Positions 1 to 7,726 of a stretch of 64,000 bases of DNA are shown here, piece after piece. This DNA comes from Bacteroidota bacterium (lineage in GTDB: Bacteria; Bacteroidota; Bacteroidia; UBA4408). Positions within the stretch are counted from its first letter, which is position 1, and each line of letters opens with the position of its first letter. The stretch spans positions 186,001-250,000 of the forward strand of contig CAUJCU010000017.1 of assembly GCA_963169745.1 (NCBI GenBank), written 5' to 3'. A program made the position numbers and the translations under genes. The notes below the pieces were generated by a model. That model was not told the DNA's origin, searched no databases, and saw only the letters and a program-made list of their open reading frames with translations.

Positions 1-1
1 A

Positions 2-604
2 ATGGTAGAGCAAATTACTCAAAAAGATATGCTGTTCGCTATTGGCCCGGCAGGTACAGGAAAAACTTATACAGCAGTTGCATTAGCTGTTCGTGCACTA
101 AAAAATAAAGAAGTGAAACGCATTGTTTTAACACGTCCTGCTGTTGAGGCTGGTGAAAATTTAGGTTTTTTACCCGGTGACTTAAAAGAAAAACTTGACC
201 CCTATTTGCAGCCCCTTTATGACGCTTTACGCGATATGATTCCGTCTGAAAAACTAAATCAACATATTGAAAATGGAGTTATCCAAATAGCTCCATTGGC
301 TTTTATGCGTGGGCGTACCTTAGACCATGCCTTTGTGATATTAGACGAAGCACAAAATGCAACACAAAGCCAAATGAAAATGTTTTTAACACGAATGGGC
401 AGTAGTGCTAAATTTATAATTACCGGTGATATGACACAAGTAGATTTGCCTAAAAATCAACCCTCTGGGCTTGCTCAAGCAGTTAAATTACTAAATCATA
501 TAAATGGGATTGCTTTTGTTTATTTAGACGCTACAGATGTAATTAGACATCAATTGGTTAAGAATATAATTGTGGCTTATAATCAAGAACAACAGAAAGA
601 TTAA
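2..604 (+). CDS. phoH: PhoH family P-loop ATPase, 5' end outside the window
   Basis: Cytoplasmic PhoH-like ATPase of the family linked to phosphate-starvation responses and RNA metabolism. The visible 200 residues carry the Walker A motif GPAGTGKT at residues 15-22 and the Walker B-type sequence ILDEAQN at about 113-119, followed by the family's conserved [11 protein letters not shown] stretch. Family members are usually about 310-330 residues and have more than 100 residues before the P-loop, so the frame is open to the left edge and the Met at base 2 is internal, not the start. The stop at 602-604 is the true C-terminus. The identity is clear from the motifs; the exact cellular role in this organism is not known. 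Confidence 0.93.
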   Translation: MVEQITQKDMLFAIGPAGTGKTYTAVALAVRALKNKEVKRIVLTRPAVEAGENLGFLPGDLKEKLDPYLQPLYDALRDMIPSEKLNQHIENGVIQIAPLAFMRGRTLDHAFVILDEAQNATQSQMKMFLTRMGSSAKFIITGDMTQVDLPKNQPSGLAQAVKLLNHINGIAFVYLDATDVIRHQLVKNIIVAYNQEQQKD

Positions 605-748
605 TAAAGTGAAACCGAACTTTATTAAAAACAAGAACACTCGTTTTTTATATTGGTCTATAATTTGTTTAGTATCTATATGAGTAACCAAACCGATGAA
701 ATCTTATGCCCCACAAAGTTTGCAAATAAAGCCCTTTAGGTATGTACA

Positions 749-826
749 TCAAAGTTTAACACCAACCAGGCAAATATCATCAACTTGTTCTAATTCACCT
801 TTCCAGTCCTGAAATATATTAATTTT
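749..826 (-). pseudogene. C-terminal remnant of a PP2C/SpoIIE-type serine phosphatase
   Basis: Read on the minus strand, this short open stretch ends DWKGELEQVDDICLVGVKL then TGA. That resembles the C-terminal end of SpoIIE/PP2C-family regulators in Bacteroidota, which close with a pattern like W-K-G-x-x-E-Q-V-D-D-[IV]-x-[VL]-[IV]-G-[VI]. An in-frame TGA at 827-829 cuts it off upstream, and the T9SS gene begins to overlap it at 819. I see no other part of such a gene nearby. I therefore read it as a leftover after deletion or rearrangement. The motif match is from memory of the family and the fragment is only 25 residues, so confidence is moderate. Confidence 0.5.
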
Positions 827-1886
827 TCACAAACTTTAAACCATTTCCTTTTTCTGTTTGAATATAGTATATACCGTTTATGAGCTTGCTTACGTCAATG
901 CTATTTTTTCCAACCTTTAAATGCTCTTCTGCAACAGTTTCTCCCAACAAGTTTAGTATTAGAATTTTAGTGTTTTCTTCGGAGTTAATGTTCAAAATTG
1001 AATGTGTTGGGTTCGGAAAAATTTCAATTGATACAATAGGTTTTTCGGTAAGTCCCACAGTAAATTCCGAATTAAAAGTATATTCCCATGAGTTGGGATT
1101 GCCGGTAGAATTAAGATTTAAACTTGCTAAGTTAAATCCGTTTTCTGCATACCAATGATAACTTATTTGTGGAGAAACTAAACCGGTAGTGCTGCTCATA
1201 GCCCAAACTCCATTAGTTTTTTCCCATGTTGTATCGATATTTGTTGTCGTTTTCTTCACTCTTAAGGCATTAAAAGAGCCCAAAGGGGTAATTAGTGTCC
1301 CCCAACCATCACAGTCAAAATCATTAGTTCTGTAATACCTAATATGTGTTGAATCTACGCCTAAAGGTGATGTTGGGGTTTGTAACGCATATTGCTCCTG
1401 TATATAATTATTTATGTTAGTAGTGCCGTATTGTGTTGGAAATGGCAATACTCTAGTGTACGGAATTTCATAAACAGTTGCATCATTAACAACTCCTGGA
1501 TAAGATGTATGATAAGTTGATCCTAAATAATCAAAACCATTTGAGTTTATATTTACAAAAAAATTTATAGTCATAGTAAACCCTGGCGCATTATTTATTA
1601 TTACAGTACCTTTAAGATTGGCTGTAGGAAACAAAGAGTCGGACGATATACTTGTATAGCCATCTGAATGTAAGTCTTGTAAGTTTCCTGAGGAATAAGC
1701 AGAAAAATCCCATGTTTGATTCGTTCCTGAGTTTCCCGGAGAAATACCCGTTGTTCCATTGCTGGTGTCTGAAAGTTGGTGATAGTTAACTTCACCATAG
1801 TAAAAATTTGCCTGGTTAATAACAATTTGTGCATTTGTAAGCATCGTTAAACAAAGCAATCCAAAAGTAAAAGTAATTTTTTTCAT
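819..1886 (-). CDS. T9SS cargo protein of unknown function with type A sorting domain
   Basis: A 355-residue secreted protein. It starts with a typical signal peptide (KK, then a hydrophobic stretch ending TNAQ) and ends with a type IX secretion C-terminal sorting domain, recognisable from IFPNPTHSILNINS about 65 residues before the end and the closing IYYIQTEKGNGLKFVKN. The middle is rich in Asn, Thr, Ser and Tyr, typical of secreted beta-sandwich proteins, and matches no enzyme I recognise. I chose the Met at 1886 rather than 1925 because the signal peptide begins there; the extra 13 residues of the longer frame are not signal-like. It would be exported through the Sec system and then across the outer membrane by T9SS. 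Confidence 0.85.
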   Translation of the reverse strand: MKKITFTFGLLCLTMLTNAQIVINQANFYYGEVNYHQLSDTSNGTTGISPGNSGTNQTWDFSAYSSGNLQDLHSDGYTSISSDSLFPTANLKGTVIINNAPGFTMTINFFVNINSNGFDYLGSTYHTSYPGVVNDATVYEIPYTRVLPFPTQYGTTNINNYIQEQYALQTPTSPLGVDSTHIRYYRTNDFDCDGWGTLITPLGSFNALRVKKTTTNIDTTWEKTNGVWAMSSTTGLVSPQISYHWYAENGFNLASLNLNSTGNPNSWEYTFNSEFTVGLTEKPIVSIEIFPNPTHSILNINSEENTKILILNLLGETVAEEHLKVGKNSIDVSKLINGIYYIQTEKGNGLKFVKN

Positions 1887-2176
1887 GTTCTTAATTTTAA
1901 ATGGGTTAATAAATTGTTTAATCAAAAATATTGAAAAAGCACTACTCCTGAAATACTACTTTAGTAGTAATTTTTACTATTTTTAGTTGCGCCCTCTAAT
2001 TGGTAGTAATTCCACACAAAAGCTATAGTTTTATATTTTCTTTTTGAAAACAATTAGGTTAATTGCTTTAATTATACCATTTTAGCACAAAAATTTATTT
2101 AAGTACAATTAGCTACCCTAAATCATTACTATTTATAACATGCTGTTACAAAACAGATGAAACAAAAATCAAAATA

Positions 2177-2938
2177 ATGAAAACTATTAAATTATTTCTT
2201 TTTGCGTTCATACATTTACTTGCTTTTAATGGATATGCTCAACAACCCCCATGTGGAACTGGAAACCCGGCACCAGGAAATACCTGTGATTTGGCTCCAC
2301 TAATTTGCAATATGGATGGTTATTGCGGCACAACATCATCTACTTATACTGCAGATACGTGGGGAACTCCAACAACATCAATTTTTACTATCGGGACAGG
2401 ACTAACTGGAGGTTTTACCAATGTAGCTGGTAACAGTGGATGTGGAACAGGTGCTACTATTGAAAACAATTCATTTTTCAAGTTTATTGCAGGTGGTACT
2501 ACTGTTACGCTTGGATTATGGGTGGGTAATTGTACCAATCCATCATGGATGAGCGGAGTGCAGGTATTTGTTTTCAAGCTCAATAATTCTTGTGGAGTAG
2601 GTAATGTTACCAATATATTCTGTGATAATCAATTTAACCCAACCCCCGGTGGTAGCCAGCCTATTACATTAAATGGATTAACCCCTGGCGACACTTATTA
2701 CATTATGATAGATGGCTATGAAGGCGATGTTTGTGATTATACCTTTACTGCTACTTCAGGTGTTTCTATTGGAATATCTGCCGATATTGCTCAAAACACA
2801 TCACTTTGTGCTGGTCAAAACGTTACAGTAACAGCAAATGGAGGTTCCGGTACCTATACCTGGTCTGGCGATCAAGGTTTAAGTTCAACTACAGGTGCAA
2901 CAGTTACTATAACACCACCAGCAACACCCGGAACATAA
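2177..2938 (+). CDS. 5' part of a large adhesin-like T9SS protein, ended by an in-frame TAA
   Basis: 253 residues starting with a signal peptide (MKTIKLFLFAFIHLLAFNGYAQ), then a Cys-rich domain with several PGDTYYI/GYEGDVCDY-type segments and the start of an Ig-like module. The frame stops at the TAA at 2936-2938, but codons after it stay open in the same frame for another 677 codons and continue the same Ig-like module (next residues NYSVTSNATSACTG). The gene is therefore the first third of a reading frame that originally ran 2177-4969, about 930 codons. The Asn-Tyr-Ser-Val context suggests the stop replaced an ordinary codon such as TAT or TAC. It could be a real nonsense mutation, a sequencing or assembly error, or readthrough. 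Confidence 0.8.
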   Translation: MKTIKLFLFAFIHLLAFNGYAQQPPCGTGNPAPGNTCDLAPLICNMDGYCGTTSSTYTADTWGTPTTSIFTIGTGLTGGFTNVAGNSGCGTGATIENNSFFKFIAGGTTVTLGLWVGNCTNPSWMSGVQVFVFKLNNSCGVGNVTNIFCDNQFNPTPGGSQPITLNGLTPGDTYYIMIDGYEGDVCDYTFTATSGVSIGISADIAQNTSLCAGQNVTVTANGGSGTYTWSGDQGLSSTTGATVTITPPATPGT

Positions 2939-3025
2939 AATTACAGTGTAACTTCAAATGCAACAAGTGCCTGTACAGGTACTTCAGATTACAGTTTTAC
3001 AATTAATGTTACTGCTGCACAAGTT

Positions 3026-3646
3026 CCAACATTCACAAACCCCGGGCCTGTTTGTACCGGTACTTCACTTACACTACCTACAACATCGTTAGAGGGAATA
3101 CAAGGAACATGGTCGCCTGCATTTAACAATACAGCCACTACAACCTATACTTTTACTCCTACTTCTGGGCAATGTGCTGCTATCACAACAATGGATGTTG
3201 AAATTACAACTTCAATAATACCAACTTTTAATCCAATTGGACCCTTGTGTTTAAACAGTTTAGCACCAGTTTTGCCAACAAGCTCAACCAATGTGTCAGC
3301 TATAAACGGAAGCTGGAGTCCGGCTTTGATAAACACAAACATACTTGGAACTTCGGTGTATAATTTCACAGCTAATCCGGGACAATGTGCTTCAAACACC
3401 TCTTTAAGTATTGAGGTTGTTAGTACAATAACCCCTACTTTTGCTACAATTAGCCCAATTTGCCAAGGGGCAACCGCACCTTTGCTACCAGGTGCTTCAA
3501 ACAATAGCCCGGCTGTTACCGGAACTTGGAATCCGGCCACTATTAATACCAATACCGTAGGAACAGTTACCTATACTTTTACACCAGATGCCGGGCAATG
3601 CAGCAGTCCAATTTCTATGGATGTTGAAGTAATTTCAACATCATCA
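3026..3646 (+). repeat. Three tandem Ig-like protein modules
   Basis: Three consecutive modules beginning at 3026, 3221 and 3434 (spacings 195 and 213 bp) share the pattern PTF-x6-C-x-[GN], W-[SN]-PA, [VN]Y-x-FT and GQC. The first module lies largely in the stretch between the internal stop and the next Met. A second module type, starting PxISI and carrying IC-x-G-[DQ] and QW, repeats three times at about 3647-4465. They look like beta-sandwich domains used as adhesin stalks. DNA identity between copies is visibly lower than protein similarity, which argues for old duplications. Confidence 0.7.
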
Positions 3647-4969
3647 GCACCAAGTATTTCTATTGCTGCAAACAACACAACAATATGTGCTGGTGATACG
3701 GTAATTTTCACAGCTAACCCAAATACGAGTAATTCAGGTGATATTATTCAATGGTATATAAACAATACATTAATTCCAGGTGCTACTGGTGTTTTATTTA
3801 GTTCAAATACTTTAAGTAATAGCGATCAGGTAACTGCGGTTTTTACACCATCGTCAAGTTGCTTATCCGGTCAAACAGCTACCTCTAATTTAATTGTTAT
3901 AGCTGTTAATCAGAGTGTAGCACCAACTATTTCTATCAATACTACAACAACTCAAATTTGTGAGGGGCAAAATGTTACTTTTAGTGCCAATATTACCGGT
4001 GGAGGCAATACCCCTCAAATTCAATGGCTTGTAAACGGGAGTGCATTAAGTGGAGCTACGGGTTCTACTTTAATATTAGATAGTTTAAATAATTCAGATG
4101 TAGTTACTGCTCAATTAACGAGCAGTTCTGTTTGTGCATCGCCTCATACAGCAAGCTCAAATTCATTAGTTATTATTGTTATACCTACCGAGACACCAAC
4201 AATTTCAATTACATCAGACAGAACAATTATTTGTGTTGGACAATCGGTTGTTCTCAATGCGACAGTATCATTTGGCGGCCCTTCACCGCAGTTTCAATGG
4301 CAAATAGGAGGAAACACTTTTACCACCAACGCATCAACATTTACAGTAAATGGCTTAATATCATCTGCAACTGTTTCATGCACTCTAATTAGTGATTATG
4401 CTTGTAAAACAACATCTTCAGCAACATCAAATAGTATTCCAATACAAGTTAATCCGGTTCCGGTGGTTAGTTTAAGCGAAGGTGTTACCATTAATGAAGG
4501 TGAAAGTACAACGTTAACGGCTACTGCACCAGAAGCAATGACCTATTTGTGGACTCCTTCAGAAAGTTTAAGCTGTAGCAATTGTTTAACCCCAACAGCC
4601 ACACCAGAGGAAACAACGGTTTATACCTTTAGCGTTACAGACCCTGCTACTTGGTGTGCCGGATTTGACTCTGTTAGTATTACCGTAATTCGTACATTTG
4701 ATATATGGGTGCCAACTGCCTTTAGCCCTAATGGCGATCATGTTAATGATGTTTTATATGTTCGTGGTAATAATGTGAAAACTTTTACATTTAGAATTTA
4801 CGACCGATGGGGGAACAAATTATTTGAAACAAATGATTTAAAAACAGGCTGGGATGGTGAGTATAACGGAAGTAAGGTAAATGCCGGAATATTTGTATAT
4901 ACTCTAGATTATCAATTAAAAAATGGGAACTCTAAAACCTTAAAAGGGAATATTACAGTGTCTAATTAG
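3191..4969 (+). CDS. 3' part of the same adhesin: Ig-like repeats plus gliding-motility C-terminal domain
   Basis: 592 residues in the same frame as the gene at 2177-2938. It contains two further modules of the first Ig-like type, three of the second type (starting APSIS, APTIS, TPTIS), then a CHU_C-type gliding-motility-associated C-terminal domain: VPTAFSPNGDHVNDVLYVRG, then IYDRWGNKLFETND and W-D-G-x-Y-N-G. This domain is the type B signal for T9SS export and surface attachment. There is no signal peptide at the Met at 3191; that Met sits inside a repeat (TTMDVEI) and is a poor start. This part is therefore very unlikely to be exported unless the stop at 2936 is read through or is an error. 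Confidence 0.8.
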   Translation: MDVEITTSIIPTFNPIGPLCLNSLAPVLPTSSTNVSAINGSWSPALINTNILGTSVYNFTANPGQCASNTSLSIEVVSTITPTFATISPICQGATAPLLPGASNNSPAVTGTWNPATINTNTVGTVTYTFTPDAGQCSSPISMDVEVISTSSAPSISIAANNTTICAGDTVIFTANPNTSNSGDIIQWYINNTLIPGATGVLFSSNTLSNSDQVTAVFTPSSSCLSGQTATSNLIVIAVNQSVAPTISINTTTTQICEGQNVTFSANITGGGNTPQIQWLVNGSALSGATGSTLILDSLNNSDVVTAQLTSSSVCASPHTASSNSLVIIVIPTETPTISITSDRTIICVGQSVVLNATVSFGGPSPQFQWQIGGNTFTTNASTFTVNGLISSATVSCTLISDYACKTTSSATSNSIPIQVNPVPVVSLSEGVTINEGESTTLTATAPEAMTYLWTPSESLSCSNCLTPTATPEETTVYTFSVTDPATWCAGFDSVSITVIRTFDIWVPTAFSPNGDHVNDVLYVRGNNVKTFTFRIYDRWGNKLFETNDLKTGWDGEYNGSKVNAGIFVYTLDYQLKNGNSKTLKGNITVSN

Positions 4970-5480
4970 TTGCCGCCTCAGATTCTATAAAACCTCTATT
5001 AAGAATGGTATTTATTGATATATGTGCCCTAATTGATGGGGCAATCTTGTAAATACAACTCAAAAAAAAGTGGCACTTGTGTTTATACTACGTAAGTGGA
5101 AGAATCTAAATCAACTATATTTTACAGTACTTTTTATGAACAGTTAAATTACATTCATCCTTTATTTCAATTAAAACATACAATTACTTGTGATGATTTT
5201 TGAATATAATTTAGAGGCATTAGAGTTTAAACCAAAAGCATCCGGCAAAACCTAAGCTGTTAATGGTATCTTCCCTTTTTGAGCAATTTTTTTGTCTTTC
5301 TTTTTTCACCTTTTAAGGTACACGTATTTCAGGATATGACTTTCCGGGGAGAATAATCGTCATTAATTATAAAAATTAAATTAAAGTAATCTGACAAGCT
5401 GTCACCGTTTTTATTATGGCAAACAATTTGTAATTTTACACATAATTATAATTATATAAACTTTAATAAAATATTTAATC
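4970..5480. other. Gene-free stretch upstream of trxA
   Basis: About 510 bases of very AT-rich sequence with no convincing reading frame, RNA or repeat. The last 60 bases should hold the trxA promoter. TAATTTTA at 5431-5438 is one base off the TAnnTTTG minus-7 element but has no good TTG partner about 19 bp upstream, so I do not call it. Confidence 0.4.
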
Positions 5481-5801
5481 ATGGCACTAGAACTAACTGA
5501 TGCAAATTTTGAAGAATTGGTAATGAAGTCAGACAAACCCGTATTGGTTGACTTTTGGGCCGAATGGTGCGGACCTTGTCGTATGGTAGGCCCTGTTGTG
5601 GAAGAACTATCTAATGAATATGCAGGAAAAGCTGTAGTAGGTAAGGTTGATGTTGACAGCAACCCTAATGTTTCGGCTAAATTTGGAATTCGAAATATTC
5701 CTACATTATTAGTATTTAAAAACGGACAGATCGTAGATAAGCATGTTGGTGTAGCTCAAAAATCACAACTTGCAGGAAAGTTGGATGCACAATTATCCTA
5801 A
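5481..5801 (+). CDS. trxA: Thioredoxin
   Basis: A 106-residue cytoplasmic thioredoxin that keeps protein thiols reduced with electrons from thioredoxin reductase. The redox centre WCGPC is at about residues 29-33, preceded by VLVDFWAEW; the cis-proline IPTL is at about 74-77 and the conserved [10 protein letters not shown] stretch lies between them. Length and domain order match E. coli TrxA without its last few residues. It is a single-gene unit: a strong hairpin terminator follows 17 bases after the stop. No signal peptide is present, so it acts in the cytoplasm. Confidence 0.97.
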   Translation: MALELTDANFEELVMKSDKPVLVDFWAEWCGPCRMVGPVVEELSNEYAGKAVVGKVDVDSNPNVSAKFGIRNIPTLLVFKNGQIVDKHVGVAQKSQLAGKLDAQLS

Positions 5802-5818
5802 AAAATAAACTTTTTTTT

Positions 5819-5854
5819 AAATCCGGTTGTCATAAACAACCGGATTTTTTTTTT
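5819..5854 (+). terminator. Rho-independent terminator of trxA
   Basis: Perfect 12-bp stem AAATCCGGTTGT / ACAACCGGATTT with a 5-base loop (CATAA), followed by a run of T. It begins 17 bases after the trxA stop. Confidence 0.93.
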
Positions 5855-5879
5855 GATATTTACCCACTCATACTTCATT

Positions 5880-6809
5880 ATGGCTACACTGCTTGATTTA
5901 ACACAAGTACACACTTTAAGTAATTTAGAGTTTATTGCTCGTCAGGTTGTTGAAGGTTTTATTACCGGACTGCACAAAAGCCCTTTTCACGGTTTTTCTG
6001 TTGAATTTGCCGAGCATCGTTTGTACAACACGGGTGAATCTACGCGACATATTGACTGGAAATTGTATGGGCGCACCGAAAAATTGTTTATAAAAAAGTA
6101 TGAGGAAGAAACAAACTTGCGCTGTCAAATTGTTTTAGACACTTCATCATCTATGTATTACACGGGTAATAAAGAAAAGAAAAATGACACAAAATTGGCC
6201 TTTTCGGTGTATTGTGCTGCTGCTTTTATTGAAATGCTACGTAAACAAAGAGATGCTGTTGGAGTAACTTTTTTCTCCAATCAAATTGAATGGCATACCC
6301 CTGCAAAGTCTAATTTAGCGCATCAAAAATTGTTATTCTCTAATTTAGAAAAACTTTTGCAAAGCAGTATTCCCGAAAAAAATAAAAAAACAAATGCTAT
6401 AGATGCCCTGCACCAAGTTGCCGAAAATATACATAAACGCTCCTTGGTTATTATTTTGAGCGATTTACTTGATTCATCTTTTCAGAAAAATGATTTACTC
6501 TCGGCCTTGCAACATTTAAAACACAATAAGCACGAAGTTATATTATTTCATGTAGCCGATAAAAAACATGAACTTGACTTTGATTTTGAAAACCGCTTAT
6601 ATTCCTTTATTGACATGGAAACAAACGAGGAAGTAAAGCTTTACCCGGCACAGATTAAAGAGCATTATGTAAGCTCTATGGCTGCCTATAAAAAAGAATT
6701 GCAATTAAAATGTGGGCAATATGGAATTGATTTTGTTGAAGCTGATATAAATTTAGGGTTTTACCAAGTGCTTCTTCCTTTTTTAATAAAACGTTCAAAA
6801 ATGAAATAA
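5880..6809 (+). CDS. DUF58 domain protein (vWA-like)
   Basis: 309-residue cytoplasmic protein. The DUF58 signature is clear: HIDWKLYGRTEKLFIKKYEEE at about residues 59-79. It is followed by a von Willebrand A-type metal site, DTSSSM, at about 89-94 and LVIILSDLLD in the second half. In many Bacteroidota DUF58 genes sit with MoxR ATPases and Bat aerotolerance genes; here it stands alone between trxA and a tRNA. I chose the Met at 5880 (MATLLDL) over 5853 because the longer version would begin inside the trxA terminator. Its exact role is unknown; MoxR/vWA proteins commonly act in folding or metal insertion. Confidence 0.85.
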   Translation: MATLLDLTQVHTLSNLEFIARQVVEGFITGLHKSPFHGFSVEFAEHRLYNTGESTRHIDWKLYGRTEKLFIKKYEEETNLRCQIVLDTSSSMYYTGNKEKKNDTKLAFSVYCAAAFIEMLRKQRDAVGVTFFSNQIEWHTPAKSNLAHQKLLFSNLEKLLQSSIPEKNKKTNAIDALHQVAENIHKRSLVIILSDLLDSSFQKNDLLSALQHLKHNKHEVILFHVADKKHELDFDFENRLYSFIDMETNEEVKLYPAQIKEHYVSSMAAYKKELQLKCGQYGIDFVEADINLGFYQVLLPFLIKRSKMK

Positions 6810-6815
6810 TTTTTT

Positions 6816-6844
6816 TTGCAAATTAAAAAGAAAGGGTATCTTTG
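6816..6844 (+). promoter_or_regulatory. Promoter of the tRNA-Asp gene
   Basis: Minus-33 TTG at 6816-6818 and a perfect minus-7 TATCTTTG at 6837-6844, spaced 18 bp. This is the Bacteroidota primary-sigma consensus. Transcription would start just before the tRNA 5' end at 6864. Confidence 0.8.
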
Positions 6845-6863
6845 CAGCCTCAAATTAAGCAAC

Positions 6864-6937
6864 GGAGTGGTAGTTCAGTTGGTTAGAATGCCTGCCTGTC
6901 ACGCAGGAGGTCGCGGGTTCGAGTCCCGTCCATTCCG
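6864..6937 (+). tRNA. tRNA-Asp (anticodon GTC)
   Basis: 74 bases without an encoded CCA. The acceptor arms GGAGTGG and CCATTCC pair with one G-T pair and leave G as discriminator. The D arm has AGTTCAGTTGGTTAGA, the anticodon GTC is at 6898-6900 in a CCTGC/GCAGG stem, and the T arm GCGGGTTCGAGTCCCGT is canonical. It closely matches bacterial tRNA-Asp. Confidence 0.97.
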
Positions 6938-6938
6938 C

Positions 6939-6977
6939 AAAAAAGAGATCAAATACTTATTTGGTCTCTTTTTTTAT
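6939..6977 (+). terminator. Terminator after tRNA-Asp
   Basis: Inverted repeat AAAAGAGATC / GGTCTCTTTT with an inner AAATA/TATTT pair and a T-run. It starts directly after the tRNA 3' end. Confidence 0.85.
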
Positions 6978-7030
6978 ACTCCATTGGGTCAATTTTGGTG
7001 TCATTAGATTAGGAATAAATGAATTTTGCA

Positions 7031-7062
7031 TTTGCACTTTTCTGTAAAAGCAATTAATTTTG
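7031..7062 (+). promoter_or_regulatory. Promoter of efp
   Basis: TTTG at 7031-7034 and a perfect TAATTTTG at 7055-7062, spaced 20 bp; the start codon of efp lies 33 bases downstream. Confidence 0.65.
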
Positions 7063-7095
7063 CACCCTAATTTTTTAAATCCAAATTAATCGCCC

Positions 7096-7656
7096 ATGGC
7101 AACAACTGCAGATATAAATATTGGTTCTATTATTCGTTTCAATAACGAACTTTGTGTAATTACAGAATACCAACACCGTACACCGGGAAATTTACGGGCT
7201 TTTTATCAAGCCAAAATGAAGAATTTAAAGACGGGAAAGTCAGTAGAATACCGTTTTAGAAGTGGAGAAGAGGTTGTTATTGCCCGTGTTGAGTATAAAA
7301 ACTTACAATACATTTACAGTGAGGGTGATTCTATTGTATGTATGGATAACGAAACTTTTGATCAAGTTCATATCCCATCAGAGTTGTTTGGTAATGGACT
7401 AAAATTTATGAAAGAAGGTATGGAGGTGAAAGTTGCCTTTGAAAATGAAGAGCCCATATCTGCCGAAGCACCTACTTTCGTTGAAGTTGAAATTACTTAT
7501 ACCGAGCCGGGTTTAAGAGGCGACACCGCAACAAATACATTAAAACAAGCTACAATTGAAACAGGAGCAATCGTAAACGTCCCTTTGTTTTGTAATCAAG
7601 GCGAAAGAATAAAAGTAGATACGCGTACCTCTACTTATGTAGAAAGGGTAAAATAA
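7096..7656 (+). CDS. efp: Translation elongation factor P, atypical Asn at the loop tip
   Basis: 186-residue EF-P, which binds between the P and E sites of the ribosome and relieves stalling at polyproline stretches. All three beta-barrel domains are present; the C-terminal signature runs TYTEPGLRGDTATNTLK then GAIVNVPLF and IKVDTRTSTY. In the domain I loop, where E. coli has PGKGQAF and modifies Lys34, this protein reads PGNLRAF, so the tip residue is Asn32 and an Arg sits two residues later. It therefore cannot be lysylated at the usual position. Length and order are otherwise normal. It has its own promoter and is followed by a hairpin and lpxD. Confidence 0.95.
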   Translation: MATTADINIGSIIRFNNELCVITEYQHRTPGNLRAFYQAKMKNLKTGKSVEYRFRSGEEVVIARVEYKNLQYIYSEGDSIVCMDNETFDQVHIPSELFGNGLKFMKEGMEVKVAFENEEPISAEAPTFVEVEITYTEPGLRGDTATNTLKQATIETGAIVNVPLFCNQGERIKVDTRTSTYVERVK

Positions 7657-7658
7657 CA

Positions 7659-7688
7659 TTGCTAAATAAAATGATTTAATTAACTTTG
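7659..7688 (+). promoter_or_regulatory. Promoter of lpxD, just downstream of efp
   Basis: TTG at 7659-7661 and TAACTTTG at 7681-7688 with exactly 19 bp between. It would start transcription inside the hairpin at 7689-7717, so the efp terminator and the lpxD leader share sequence. Confidence 0.6.
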
Positions 7689-7717
7689 AAAGACTAAGAT
7701 ACCCCTTAGTCTTTTTT
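7689..7717 (+). terminator. Hairpin between efp and lpxD
   Basis: AAAGACTAAG and CTTAGTCTTT pair over 10 bp around a loop of 6 bases, followed by T-rich sequence. It fits a Rho-independent terminator for efp. Confidence 0.8.
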
Positions 7718-7726
7718 ATTATTATT

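Noticed and set aside
3191-3193. Met at 3191 as a true gene start
   Set aside because: It lies inside an Ig-like repeat, has no signal peptide or leader, and the frame is open far upstream to the TAA at 2936.
5414-5662. Minus-strand frame over the 5' half of trxA
   Set aside because: Shadow of a clearly coding gene on the other strand; low-complexity Ser/Thr composition.
6816-7007. 63-codon open frame across the tRNA-Asp gene
   Set aside because: It consists of the tRNA, its promoter and terminator; reading through a tRNA gives a typical false ORF.
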